Shown one piece after another: positions 46,357 through 55,124 of a stretch of DNA of 64,000 nucleotides (positions within the stretch are counted from its first letter, which is position 1; each line of letters begins with the position of its first letter). The DNA is from Micromonospora rhizosphaerae (GTDB lineage: Bacteria > Actinomycetota > Actinomycetes > Mycobacteriales > Micromonosporaceae): NCBI RefSeq assembly GCF_900091465.1, contig NZ_FMHV01000002.1:1178001-1242000 (forward strand), read 5' to 3'. Both the position numbers and the translations under genes were made by a program. Under the pieces are notes generated by a model. That model saw nothing but the letters and a program-made list of their open reading frames with translations. It searched no databases and had not been told where the DNA came from.

Positions 46357-46375
46357 GCGCAAGTGGGGCGGCGGG

Positions 46376-47134
46376 TCAGGAGAGGGCGGTGATGTTGAAG
46401 AGGGCGCCCTGGGGGTCGCGGAGGGCCGCGATGCGGCCCGCGGGGATGTCCCGGGGCGGGACCAGGATGGTGCCGCCCAGCTCGGCGGCGCGGGCGGCGG
46501 CGGTGTCGGCGTCCGCCACCGCGAAGTAGACCGACCAGTACGCCGGCAGGTTGGCCGGAAGTTCCTCCAGCGGCGGCATCATCCCGGCGACGATCCGGGC
46601 GCCGCACCGCCAACCGGTGTACGTGACCGGGCCCATCGGCTGGTCCTCCGGTTGCCAGCCGAAGACCAGCCCGTAGAACTCCTTGGCGCGGTCGGGATCG
46701 GGAGTGACCAGCTCGTTCCAACTCATCGCACCGGGGACGTTGAACAGCTCCGCGCCGGGCATCGCCATCGGTTGCCAGACGCTGAACACCGCCCCGGCCG
46801 GATCGGCGAAGACCGCCATCCGCCCCTGGTCGAAGACGTTGAACGGGGACACCACCACCTGCCCGCCGGCCTCCTCCACCCGGGTTGCCGCCAGGTCGGC
46901 GTCGTCGGTCGACACGTACGTCGACCAGATCGGGACCTGGTCGGGGCTGGCCGGCGGCCCGGCCCCGGCCACCGAGCGGCCGTCCTTCAGGAAGACGGTG
47001 TAGCCGCCCGCCTCGGGCTGCGGGGAGACGCGGCCGGTCCAGCCGAACAGCTGCGGGTAGAACCGCTTCGCGTCCTCCAGGTCCGGCGTGGCCAGGTCGG
47101 TCCAGCAGGGCGTGCCCGGCTCGACGGTGCTCAC
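46376..47134 (-). CDS. VOC (glyoxalase/bleomycin-resistance) superfamily protein, two domains
   Basis: A 252-residue protein of two VOC halves. The first begins TPCWTDLATPDLEDAKRFYPQLFGW, the second AMSWNELVTPDPDRAKEFYGLVFGW; each ends with a strand of the type FADPAGAVFSVWQP or LRDPQGALFNITAL. Metal or ligand residues vary, so an enzymatic role is uncertain; many such actinobacterial pairs are annotated as glyoxalases or hydroxylases. GTG 47134 is preceded by GAGAGGGG. Convergent with btuD. Confidence 0.85.
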   Translation of the reverse strand: MSTVEPGTPCWTDLATPDLEDAKRFYPQLFGWTGRVSPQPEAGGYTVFLKDGRSVAGAGPPASPDQVPIWSTYVSTDDADLAATRVEEAGGQVVVSPFNVFDQGRMAVFADPAGAVFSVWQPMAMPGAELFNVPGAMSWNELVTPDPDRAKEFYGLVFGWQPEDQPMGPVTYTGWRCGARIVAGMMPPLEELPANLPAYWSVYFAVADADTAAARAAELGGTILVPPRDIPAGRIAALRDPQGALFNITALS

Positions 47135-47300
47135 GCTGACCCCTCTCGGCAGGGGGCGGCCCCGGCGGCACGCCCTGCGGGCATCGTGGCACCGTCCCGG
47201 GAGCCGGTGGGCCGGAATCGGACAAAAGGTCAGGTGAAGAGACCTCCCCTCGGCCCGCCGGGAGTATCGGTTGTCGCCGATCTCCGGTAGGTTCCGGCGC

Positions 47301-48350
47301 ATGCGGATGCGTACGCTCACCTCCCTCGTCCTGGCCGCCGCCGTCGTCGCCACCAGCTCCGGGGCCGCCTGGCGCCCGAGCCCCACCTGGCAGCTCAGCG
47401 ACACCGGGGTGACCGCCCGGCTGCGCGGACTGTCCCCGGTGGACGGTCGGGTGACGTGGGCCAGCGGCAGCGCTTCCACAGTGCTGCGGACCGTCGATGG
47501 TGGACGCGAGTGGGAGCAGGTGGGGCCGACCACCGACGTACCGCTGCAGTTCCGGGACATCGAGGCGTTCGACGCGTACCGGGCGGTGATCCTGTCGATC
47601 GGGCCGGGCGGCGAGTCGCGCGTCTACCGCACCGACGACGGCGGTCGGAGCTGGGCCGAGACCTTCCGCAACGACGACGACCGGGCCTTCTACGACTGCC
47701 TGGCCTTCTTCGACGACCGGCACGGGCTGGCGCTCTCCGATCCGGTGGACGGCCGGTTCCGGCTGATCTCCACCGCCGACGGCGGCCGCTCGTGGTCGGT
47801 GCTGCCGACCGACGGCATGCCGGCCGCACTGCCCGGTGAGTTCGCGTTCGCCGCCAGCGGCACCTGCCTGGCCACCGCGGACCAAGGCGCGAACAGCGCC
47901 TGGTTCGCCACCGGTGGCGGGTCGACCGCGCGGGTGTTCCGCACGAACGACCGTGGGCACACCTGGCAGGTCACCGACACCCCGGTGCCCAGCGGCCCGT
48001 CCGCTGGCATCTACTCGCTGGCCTTCCGCGATCCGGGGCACGGCGTCGCGCTGGGCGGCGACTTCACCACCCCGACCAGCGCGCCGGACGGCGCCGCCTG
48101 GACCGCCGACGGCGGGCGCACCTGGTCCGTCGCCGCCGAGCAGCCCGGCGAGTACCGCTCTGGGGCGGCCTGGGCGGACGGCATGACCGCCCTCGCGGTC
48201 GGACCGACCGGCAGCGACATCAGCCGCGACGGCGGCCGGACCTGGCAGCGCTTCGACACCGGCAGCTTCGACGCGGTGGAGTGCACTCCGACGGGCGGCT
48301 GCTGGGCCTCCGGGGAGCAGGGCCGGGTAGCCCGGCTGGCCTGGCGCTGA
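47301..48350 (+). CDS. Secreted YCF48/BNR-repeat beta-propeller protein
   Basis: A 349-residue exported protein with a signal peptide (TLTSLVLAAAVVATSSGAA). At least five BNR/YCF48-type repeats are visible: LRTVDGGREWEQV, YRTDDGGRSWAE, ISTADGGRSWSVL, FRTNDRGHTWQV, WTADGGRTWSV and ISRDGGRTWQRF. In cyanobacteria YCF48 proteins help photosystem assembly; bacterial paralogs often serve as oxidoreductase or envelope accessories. A conserved C-terminal ECTPTGGCWASGEQG could carry a disulfide. Start ATG 47301; ATG 47307 also fits. No functional partner is next to it. Confidence 0.82.
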   Translation: MRMRTLTSLVLAAAVVATSSGAAWRPSPTWQLSDTGVTARLRGLSPVDGRVTWASGSASTVLRTVDGGREWEQVGPTTDVPLQFRDIEAFDAYRAVILSIGPGGESRVYRTDDGGRSWAETFRNDDDRAFYDCLAFFDDRHGLALSDPVDGRFRLISTADGGRSWSVLPTDGMPAALPGEFAFAASGTCLATADQGANSAWFATGGGSTARVFRTNDRGHTWQVTDTPVPSGPSAGIYSLAFRDPGHGVALGGDFTTPTSAPDGAAWTADGGRTWSVAAEQPGEYRSGAAWADGMTALAVGPTGSDISRDGGRTWQRFDTGSFDAVECTPTGGCWASGEQGRVARLAWR

Positions 48351-48459
48351 GGGCGTCGGCCGGCCGGAGGCCGCGGCGGGCCGCCGGCCGAACTGGTGAC
48401 CGGGCTCAGGTGAGTGGTGGGGCCGGCAGCAGCGCGCCGTGCGGCAGCGCGAGCCGGGA

Positions 48460-50808
48460 TCAGCCGAGTGGCGCGGGCAGCGGCGCGTTGTGCAGCACGG
48501 TGAGCCCGGAGACCGCCCGGGTCAGCACCACGTAGAGGCGGTGCAGGCCGCGCGGCTCGGCGGCCACGATCGCGGCCGGCTCGACGACCACGACGTGGTC
48601 GTACTCCAGGCCCTTGACCAGGGTGGCGGGGACCACCGTGACCCGCGTGGCGGCCTCGACGTCGTCGGCGGTCGCGGTCTCGACGCCGGCGGCGGCCAGC
48701 GCCGCGCGGAGCCGGTCGACCGCCTCGTCGGCGGCGATCACGCCGACCGAGCCGTCGTGCGCGAGCGCCGCCCGCACCTCCGCCACCGTCGCCGCCGCCA
48801 GGTCGTCGACGGTACGCACGTCCAGCGCGCCGTCGCGGCGCAGCGACTCCCCCGGGGGTACGTCGACGGCGAGCGCCGGCAGCAGCCGGTTGGCGAACGC
48901 GACCACCGCGGCGGGCACCCGGAAGCCGACGCTCAGCGGCACCACGGCCGCGTCCGGCTTGCCCAGGTGGGCCAGGGACTCCCGCCAGTCGGTGGCGGCC
49001 CAGGGCGCGGTGCCCTGGGCCAGGTCGCCGAGGAGGGTGATCGACCCGTGCTCGCTACGCCGGGCGATGGCCCGGCACTGCATCGGGGAAAGGTCCTGCG
49101 CCTCGTCCACCACCACGTGCCCGAAGCCGCCCGGCCGTTCGATCAGCCCGGCCGCCTCATCGATCAGCACCGCGTCGGCGGCGGTCCACTTGGTGGCCTT
49201 CGGGGTGCGCCCCAGCTTCGTCCCGGCCGCCGGCGCGGTGCCCCTCCGCCGCCCGCCGGTGGCTGTCGGCACGCTCCGCTGCCCGGCGCCCTCCGAGTCG
49301 ACCGGTCGGCCTTCGGCGGCCGTCAGGTCGCTCGGTCGCCCGGCGCCCGGCAGGTCGGCCGGCAGGCCGTTGGTCGCCGTCGGGTGGGTCACTTGTCCGG
49401 CACCCGCCGCGTCGGCCGGCCGGCCGACAGTGGCCGGCGCGCCGAACAGCAGCGCCTGCTCCTCGGCGGCGAGCAGCCCGTCGGCCGCCGTGGCGAGCGC
49501 GTCGGGGTCGGTGAACAGCGTGTGCAGCAGCCCCTCCGGGGTGAGCGCCGGCCAGACCGCGTCGAGGAACGCGGTGACCGGCTTGACCTTGCCCATCCGG
49601 CGCAGCCAGGCGTCGCTCGGTGACTCGGCGCGGCGCGCCTCGGACTGGCGTTGCAGCAGCCCCACCACCCGGGCTCGGACGCGTTCCCGGCCGGTCGCGT
49701 AGGGCAGCCCCTCCCGGCGGGTCTCCTCTACCACCCGGTGCAGCGGGTCGAGGCCGATCCGCCAGCGGAACGACCCGTCCGAGACCATGATCGGCTCGGT
49801 CGGCGCGCCGATGTGAGCGTCGACCGCGCGCCGCAGCACCTCGGCCATCCGTACGTCGTGCTTGAGGGTCGCCACGGCCGGGTCGTCGACCGCGCGGACC
49901 GGCACCCGGGCGACCAGGTCCTCCACCGTCGCCTGCTCGACCTCCACCTCGCCGAGGGCCGGCAGCACCGCCGCGATGTACGACAGGAACGCCCGGTTCG
50001 GCCCGACGATCAGCACGCCGGATCGGCGCAGCCGCTCCCGGTGCAGATAGAGCAGGTACGCGGCCCGGTGCAGCCCGACCGCCGTCTTGCCCGTGCCCGG
50101 CGCCCCCTGTACGCAGATCGAATCGGCCAGGTCGGCCCGGACCAGCTCGTCCTGCTCGGGCTGGATGGTGGCCACGATGTCCCGCATCGGGCCGACCCGG
50201 GGGCGCTCGATCTCGGCGGTGAGGATCCGGCTGGCCGTGCCGAGTTCCTCGCCCCGGTCGAGGTGCTCGTCCTCGAAGCTGGTCAGCACGCCGCCGCTGA
50301 ACCCGAACCGCCGCCTCGTCGCCACGCCCTGCGGGTCGCGGGCGCTGGCCCGGTAGAACGAACGGGATACGGGTGCCCGCCAGTCCAGCACCAGCGGCTC
50401 GCCCGCGTCGTCGGTGACGTGCCGACGGCCGACGTGGTACTCCCGCCCGGCGTGGTCCGGGTCGGCGGTGCCGCTGTGCTGGCCGTCGGCGCTCCCGCCG
50501 AAGTCGAGCCGGCCGAAGAAGAGCGGGGTGGTCGGATCGTCGGCGAGCTCGGCGACCCGCCGGGAGAGCGTACGGCCGAGCGTCTCGGCCGCGAACGGGT
50601 CGCCGGCGACCTGGGCGCCGCTGGCGAAGAGGGCCTCGGCGCGCTCGCGCATCCGGCGCAGCGCGACGCGGGAGATGTCCAGGTGGGCTCGCTCGGCCGC
50701 GAGCACTTCGTCGAGATCGCGCTCGGCGGTGTGCGCCGGCTCGGTAGCGAGAGCCCGCGGGTTGTCGTCGCGGTCGGTGGCAGGGTGGCGTCTGGCGGCA
50801 AGGGTCAT
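48460..50808 (-). CDS. helR: HelR-like superfamily 1 helicase acting on RNA polymerase
   Basis: A 782-residue UvrD/HelD-type protein. The N-terminal arm (HTAERDLDEVLAAERAHLDISRVALRRM) is a coiled coil, followed by REYHVGRRHVTDDAGEPLVLDWRAPVSRSFY (landmarks near 125-155), Walker A CVQGAPGTGKTAVGLHRAAY, Walker B VVVDEAQDLS, and VTVVPATLVKGLEYDHVVVVEP near the C-terminus. HelR dislodges stalled or rifampicin-bound RNA polymerase in mycobacteria and streptomycetes. Three 19-residue repeats are inserted at 462-518. ATG 50808 is used. I could not recognise a rifamycin-associated element upstream. The HelR subclass, as opposed to general HelD, is probable rather than certain. Confidence 0.85.
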   Translation of the reverse strand: MTLAARRHPATDRDDNPRALATEPAHTAERDLDEVLAAERAHLDISRVALRRMRERAEALFASGAQVAGDPFAAETLGRTLSRRVAELADDPTTPLFFGRLDFGGSADGQHSGTADPDHAGREYHVGRRHVTDDAGEPLVLDWRAPVSRSFYRASARDPQGVATRRRFGFSGGVLTSFEDEHLDRGEELGTASRILTAEIERPRVGPMRDIVATIQPEQDELVRADLADSICVQGAPGTGKTAVGLHRAAYLLYLHRERLRRSGVLIVGPNRAFLSYIAAVLPALGEVEVEQATVEDLVARVPVRAVDDPAVATLKHDVRMAEVLRRAVDAHIGAPTEPIMVSDGSFRWRIGLDPLHRVVEETRREGLPYATGRERVRARVVGLLQRQSEARRAESPSDAWLRRMGKVKPVTAFLDAVWPALTPEGLLHTLFTDPDALATAADGLLAAEEQALLFGAPATVGRPADAAGAGQVTHPTATNGLPADLPGAGRPSDLTAAEGRPVDSEGAGQRSVPTATGGRRRGTAPAAGTKLGRTPKATKWTAADAVLIDEAAGLIERPGGFGHVVVDEAQDLSPMQCRAIARRSEHGSITLLGDLAQGTAPWAATDWRESLAHLGKPDAAVVPLSVGFRVPAAVVAFANRLLPALAVDVPPGESLRRDGALDVRTVDDLAAATVAEVRAALAHDGSVGVIAADEAVDRLRAALAAAGVETATADDVEAATRVTVVPATLVKGLEYDHVVVVEPAAIVAAEPRGLHRLYVVLTRAVSGLTVLHNAPLPAPLG
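49255..49425 (-). repeat. Three 57-bp degenerate tandem repeats inside helR
   Basis: Three consecutive 19-residue units, GRPADAAGAGQVTHPTATN, GLPADLPGAGRPSDLTAAE and GRPVDSEGAGQRSVPTATG, run without a gap at residues 462-518. They are Gly/Pro/Ala-rich and probably disordered, within the region between the helicase 1A parts. Confidence 0.8.
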
Positions 50809-51006
50809 CCGAGGCAACCTTCCGGTGCGTTCGTGTGATCGGTTGACCTGGGCCGCCCGGCGCTCCGTCAGTCGCGGTGCCGGCTGTGCCCGGTGGCAGA
50901 AAAGGGCGCGGCGATGCGCGCGGCCGTCCACACTACGCCTCGTCGCCGCCGGCGGCCACGCATTTCCGCCCGGCTGATCCGCCGGCCGCCGCCCGGCAGC
51001 TCTCTG

Positions 51007-51192
51007 TCAGCAGCGCGGGTGGTAGAGGTTGCGCAGCGGCGACAGGTCCGGGTCGTAGCCCGACAGGGCGCCCTCGGGCGCCAGCACGACGTCGTCCGGC
51101 CCGCTCTCGGTCAGGACCTGGTCGATCATCGCGAGGTTCTTCTCGATGTCCCAGCTGGTCGGGATCTGGCCGATCGTCACCGACGTCTTCAT
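51007..51192 (-). pseudogene. Truncated nitrilase (carbon-nitrogen hydrolase) fragment
   Basis: A 61-codon frame with a strong ribosome site (GGAGGTGCC before ATG 51192) reads MKTSVTIGQIPTSWDIEKNL, then VLAPEGALSGYDPDLSPL, the N-terminus of a nitrilase with the first catalytic glutamate. After LSPLRNL the reading breaks off (YHPRC, stop), where whole enzymes continue for about 200 more residues with the catalytic Lys and Cys. No remainder was found nearby. It looks like a gene that lost its 3' part by deletion; a functional 61-residue peptide is unlikely. Confidence 0.7.
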
Positions 51193-51281
51193 GGCACCTC
51201 CGTTGGACCGCGCGTGGGTGAGCCTAGGCGGGCGACGGTGGGTCGATGGTGTCTCTTCGAACTGGGCAGGATCATGGGGGC

Positions 51282-51863
51282 ATGACCGAGGCGCGTCCCG
51301 AGCAGCGCCGGGTGACGATCAGCGACCCGCAGGTGATGCGGGCGCTGGCCCACCCGGCCCGACTCGCGATCATGGAACACCTCAGCTCGCTGGAGGGCGG
51401 CGCGACCGCCACCGAGTGCGCCGAGATCGCCGGCCTGTCGCCGAGCGCGACCAGCTATCACCTGCGGGCGTTGGCGAAGTTCGGGCTGATCGAGCCGGCT
51501 CCGAGCCGGGGAGACGCCCGCGAGCGGGTGTGGCGGGCGTTCAGCCCGTCCTACTACGTCGAGCCCGGACGGTCGGCCGGCTCGGAGGCGCGGGCCGCCG
51601 AGATGGCCCTGGTGGAGGCGCATACCGCCCGGGACGCGCAGCGGACCCTCGACTGGATCAGCCGGGCGGTTGAGGAGCCACAGGAGTGGTACGACGCGGC
51701 CCGGCTCAGCGACAGCCTGCTGCTGCTCACCGCCGAGGAACTGGCGGCGCTGAACGTGGCCGTTCACGAGCTGTTCGAGCCCTACCGCCGGCGGATCCGC
51801 AAGAACCCGCCAGCGGAGGCGCGCACCGTTGCGGTCCAGTACCGGGCGCTGCCCATCGATTGA
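51282..51863 (+). CDS. ArsR-family transcriptional regulator with C-terminal extension
   Basis: A 193-residue helix-turn-helix protein. The DNA-binding part is ISDPQVMRALAHPARLAIMEHL, then ATATECAEIAGLSPSATSYHLRALAKFGLIEPA (about 12-75), typical of ArsR-like regulators. A helical C-terminal half (LLLLTAEELAALNVAVHELFEPYRRRI) suggests dimerisation or ligand binding; there is no obvious metal-binding cysteine cluster. It lies 40 bases upstream of the MFS gene in the same direction, with a 46-base inverted repeat between and across the next start. It probably controls that transporter. Start ATG 51282. Confidence 0.85.
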   Translation: MTEARPEQRRVTISDPQVMRALAHPARLAIMEHLSSLEGGATATECAEIAGLSPSATSYHLRALAKFGLIEPAPSRGDARERVWRAFSPSYYVEPGRSAGSEARAAEMALVEAHTARDAQRTLDWISRAVEEPQEWYDAARLSDSLLLLTAEELAALNVAVHELFEPYRRRIRKNPPAEARTVAVQYRALPID

Positions 51864-51875
51864 GGGCTTGTGCGA

Positions 51876-51921
51876 ACCAGATGTGAAGCATTACTTTCGA
51901 AGTATGTCCTTCACATCTGGT
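51876..51921 (+). promoter_or_regulatory. 13-base perfect inverted repeat spanning the MFS start codon
   Basis: ACCAGATGTGAAG (51876-51888) and CTTCACATCTGGT (51909-51921) are perfect inverted arms 20 bases apart. The ATG at 51904 lies in the loop, and the right arm forms codons 2-6 (SFTSG region). A nested near-palindrome, TACTTTCGAAGTA, lies in the loop. It may be an operator for the ArsR-like regulator, an RNA hairpin that hides the ribosome site, or both. Confidence 0.7.
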
Positions 51922-53190
51922 CCGTCGCGCTGGTCCGACGTCTGGATCACCACCGCAGCCCGGGGCGTCTCCACCTGCGGGGACTTCCTCGCCGCGAGCG
52001 CCCTTACGCTGGCCCTTCAGTCCGCCGGGGCCGGCGGGCTGGCCGTCTCCGGCCTGCTGCTCGCCGCCACCCTGCCGCTGGTGGCACTCGCCCCGTTGAC
52101 CGGGCGGCTCGCCGACCGGGTCGACAGCCGGCTCCTGCTGGTGGCCGCCGGGCTTGCCCAGGCCGGGATCTGCCTCGCCCTGGCGTACGCCGGGCATCCG
52201 GCCCTGGTGATCGGCCTGGTGGCGCTGCTCGCCGCCGGCCTGGCGGTCATTCAGCCGGTGCTCTCCGCGCTGGTGCCGGCCATGGTGCGAGCCGAGGACC
52301 TGCCCCGGGCCAGCGCGCTGAACCAGACCGCCGGAACGCTCGGCGCGCTCGCCGGTCCGGCGCTGGCCGGCGTCCTGGTCGGCGAGTTCGGCTCCCGGGT
52401 GCCGCTGCTCATCGACGCCGGCAGCTACCTCGCCCTGGTCGCGGCCGGGCTGCTCATCTGTACCCGACGGGGCGGGGCCCGGCGGGCGGAGCCGACGGAA
52501 GGCCACGCGACCCCGGCCACCACCTGGCGGTTGCGCCGGGATCCGCTGCTGGTCGTGATGGTCGGCACCCTCGCCGCAGTGGTTGCCGCGGTCGGCGCGA
52601 TCAACGTGGTCGAGGTCTTCTTCATCCGGGAGACGCTGGGCAGCTCGACCACGTTGTACGGGCTGGTTACCGGCTCGTGGACGCTCGGCGTCGTGGTCGG
52701 CGGCTGGCTCTTCGCGCGGCTCGCCCGGCGCCTCGCCGACGACGGGGCGTTGCTCGGTGCTGGCCTGGCCCTGCTCGGCGGCTGCTGCCTGGCCGTCCTG
52801 GCTTCGGCGGCGGTGCCCGCCGCATCGCTGCTGGTGCCGATCTGGCTGGCCGGCGGGGTGGCCAACGGCGGTGACAACGTGTTCAACAACCTGCTGCTGG
52901 CCCGCCGGGTCCCCGAGGCCGACCGGGCTCGGGCGTTCGCGGTGTTCGGGGCGGCGGTCCAGGGCGCCGGGATGGCCGGCTTCCTGGTCGGCGGCCTGCT
53001 GCTGGAGGTGGCCGCACCCCGACCGCTGGTCGCCGGCTGCGGGGTCGCCGGCCTGCTGATGGTCGCCGCCGTCGCGCTCCCGGTCCGCCGCGCGGTCCGC
53101 GCCGAGCGGGCGGCCCGGCTCACCGCGGTCAGCGGTGCCGGCCGGATCGAGGCGGGTGCGGAGTTGGCCACTCTGGTGCCCACCCGCTGA
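51904..53190 (+). CDS. Major facilitator superfamily transporter
   Basis: A 428-residue MFS protein with about 12 membrane helices. The loop 2-3 motif is LTGRLADRVDSRLLLVAAG, and segments such as VLSALVPAMVRAEDLPRASALNQTAGTLGALAGPALAG (about 116-155) are typical of the actinobacterial exporter group resembling enterobactin or macrolide exporters. ATG 51904 was chosen because the conserved first helix begins shortly after. The upstream ArsR regulator and the inverted repeat over the start suggest substrate-inducible efflux. The substrate is unknown. Confidence 0.88.
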   Translation: MSFTSGPSRWSDVWITTAARGVSTCGDFLAASALTLALQSAGAGGLAVSGLLLAATLPLVALAPLTGRLADRVDSRLLLVAAGLAQAGICLALAYAGHPALVIGLVALLAAGLAVIQPVLSALVPAMVRAEDLPRASALNQTAGTLGALAGPALAGVLVGEFGSRVPLLIDAGSYLALVAAGLLICTRRGGARRAEPTEGHATPATTWRLRRDPLLVVMVGTLAAVVAAVGAINVVEVFFIRETLGSSTTLYGLVTGSWTLGVVVGGWLFARLARRLADDGALLGAGLALLGGCCLAVLASAAVPAASLLVPIWLAGGVANGGDNVFNNLLLARRVPEADRARAFAVFGAAVQGAGMAGFLVGGLLLEVAAPRPLVAGCGVAGLLMVAAVALPVRRAVRAERAARLTAVSGAGRIEAGAELATLVPTR

Positions 53191-54075
<885 letters not shown>

Positions 54076-54147
54076 GACCGTGCCGGCCTCCCCACCCGCT
54101 CCCGGCCGGCGGGGCAGGCGGGCATGCCGACGGCAAGCGGACAGCAT

Positions 54148-54180
54148 CGTGGCGGTGCCCCGGGTCGGGACACCGCCACG
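54148..54180. terminator. Hairpin terminator after mqnA
   Basis: CGTGGCGGTG (54148-54157) pairs perfectly with CACCGCCACG (54171-54180), with further CCCG/CGGG pairing inside. It lies between the convergent mqnA and serine-hydrolase-like genes. Confidence 0.75.
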
Positions 54181-54194
54181 TGGGGTGACAGCGC

Positions 54195-55124
54195 TCAGGG
54201 GGCCGGGCGGAGCAGCGCCTCGGTGATCTTCTGGCAGTTCTTCATGCCGTACTCGTAGCCCATCCCGATCGGGTAGCGGACCATCACGCCCATCGTCCAG
54301 GTGTCGCCGATGGCCAGGCAGTTGACGTGCATCTCCTGCTCCCTGGTCCGGTCGATCCAGCCGTTCTTGATGGCGATGGTCTTCCGCTCGGCAGCCGGGA
54401 ACGCCTTGCGGATGCCGAAGTCACCCGTGCCCCGGACCAGCCGCATCTCGTTGAGCAGCCATTTGGTCCACTTCGGACCGGCGGCCCGGCCGTCGGAGAT
54501 GCAGAGCCCGAGCCGGGCGGTGTCCCGCGGCGACAGGTTGGTCCGGCTCCAGCCGCCGTCGGCGGCCGGCTTGCTGTCGGTCAGCTTGCAGATCGAGATC
54601 AGCCGCTTGATCGAGGCGGACCGCCCGACGCTGTTGTAGAACTGCTCGGCCCGGGTGTTGTCGCTGTCCCGGATGATCCGGGTGGCGTCGGCGAGCTTGG
54701 CGTCGCTCGGGGTCTGCCCGGCCGCGTCCGCCCGGCGCAGGTAGTCCGCGACGATCCAGGACTTGATCATCGAGGCCGTGGTGCTGGTCTGGGCCATGTT
54801 CTTCGAACCGATGATCTCGCCGGTCCGCTTGTCCAGCACGCTCCAGGCGTACCAGCCCTTGATGTCGAGGTCGAGCTCCTGGGCCTGGAACGGCAGCGGC
54901 TCCAGCGAGGGGGTCGGCGACGGGGTGGGCTGCGGCCGGCTGTTGCGGTCGGTGGGCGCGCCGGTGGACCGGCTGGTCGACGAGGGTGAATGGGCCGTGT
55001 TGCGCAGTGGGGAGCCGGGGAGCAGCCGGAGTGAGACGAGCAGCAGGCCGACCAGGATGGCGGCGACCGCGGCGAACGTCAGGGGCGTGCTGCGGCGGCC
55101 CGGACGGCGTCGGGCGCCGGCCAT
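54195..55124 (-). CDS. Membrane-anchored beta-lactamase/DD-peptidase-like protein, paralog 1
   Basis: A 309-residue protein with an N-terminal membrane anchor (TFAAVAAILVGLLLVSLRLL) and a Pro/Ser linker. The extracytoplasmic domain shows the serine-hydrolase set: SMIK (SXXK) in TTASMIKSWIVADYL, SDN in RDSDNTRAEQFYNSVG, and KNGW in the place of KTG. Four cysteines (in ISICKL, LGLCISDG, HVNCLAIG and MKNCQK) are conserved with the neighbouring paralog and may form two disulfides. No class A ExxLN motif is evident, so a DD-peptidase or sensor role is more likely than beta-lactam hydrolysis. ATG 55124 overlaps the stop of paralog 2 by one base. Confidence 0.8.
   Translation of the reverse strand: MAGARRRPGRRSTPLTFAAVAAILVGLLLVSLRLLPGSPLRNTAHSPSSTSRSTGAPTDRNSRPQPTPSPTPSLEPLPFQAQELDLDIKGWYAWSVLDKRTGEIIGSKNMAQTSTTASMIKSWIVADYLRRADAAGQTPSDAKLADATRIIRDSDNTRAEQFYNSVGRSASIKRLISICKLTDSKPAADGGWSRTNLSPRDTARLGLCISDGRAAGPKWTKWLLNEMRLVRGTGDFGIRKAFPAAERKTIAIKNGWIDRTREQEMHVNCLAIGDTWTMGVMVRYPIGMGYEYGMKNCQKITEALLRPAP

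Noticed and set aside
45315..48041. Long reverse-strand open frame across btuC, btuD and the YCF48-like gene
   Set aside because: It runs antisense through well-supported genes; only 46376-47134, in a different frame, is a real reverse gene.
50809..51006. Rifamycin-associated element upstream of helR
   Set aside because: No clear inverted repeat of that type was visible in the 198-base leader.
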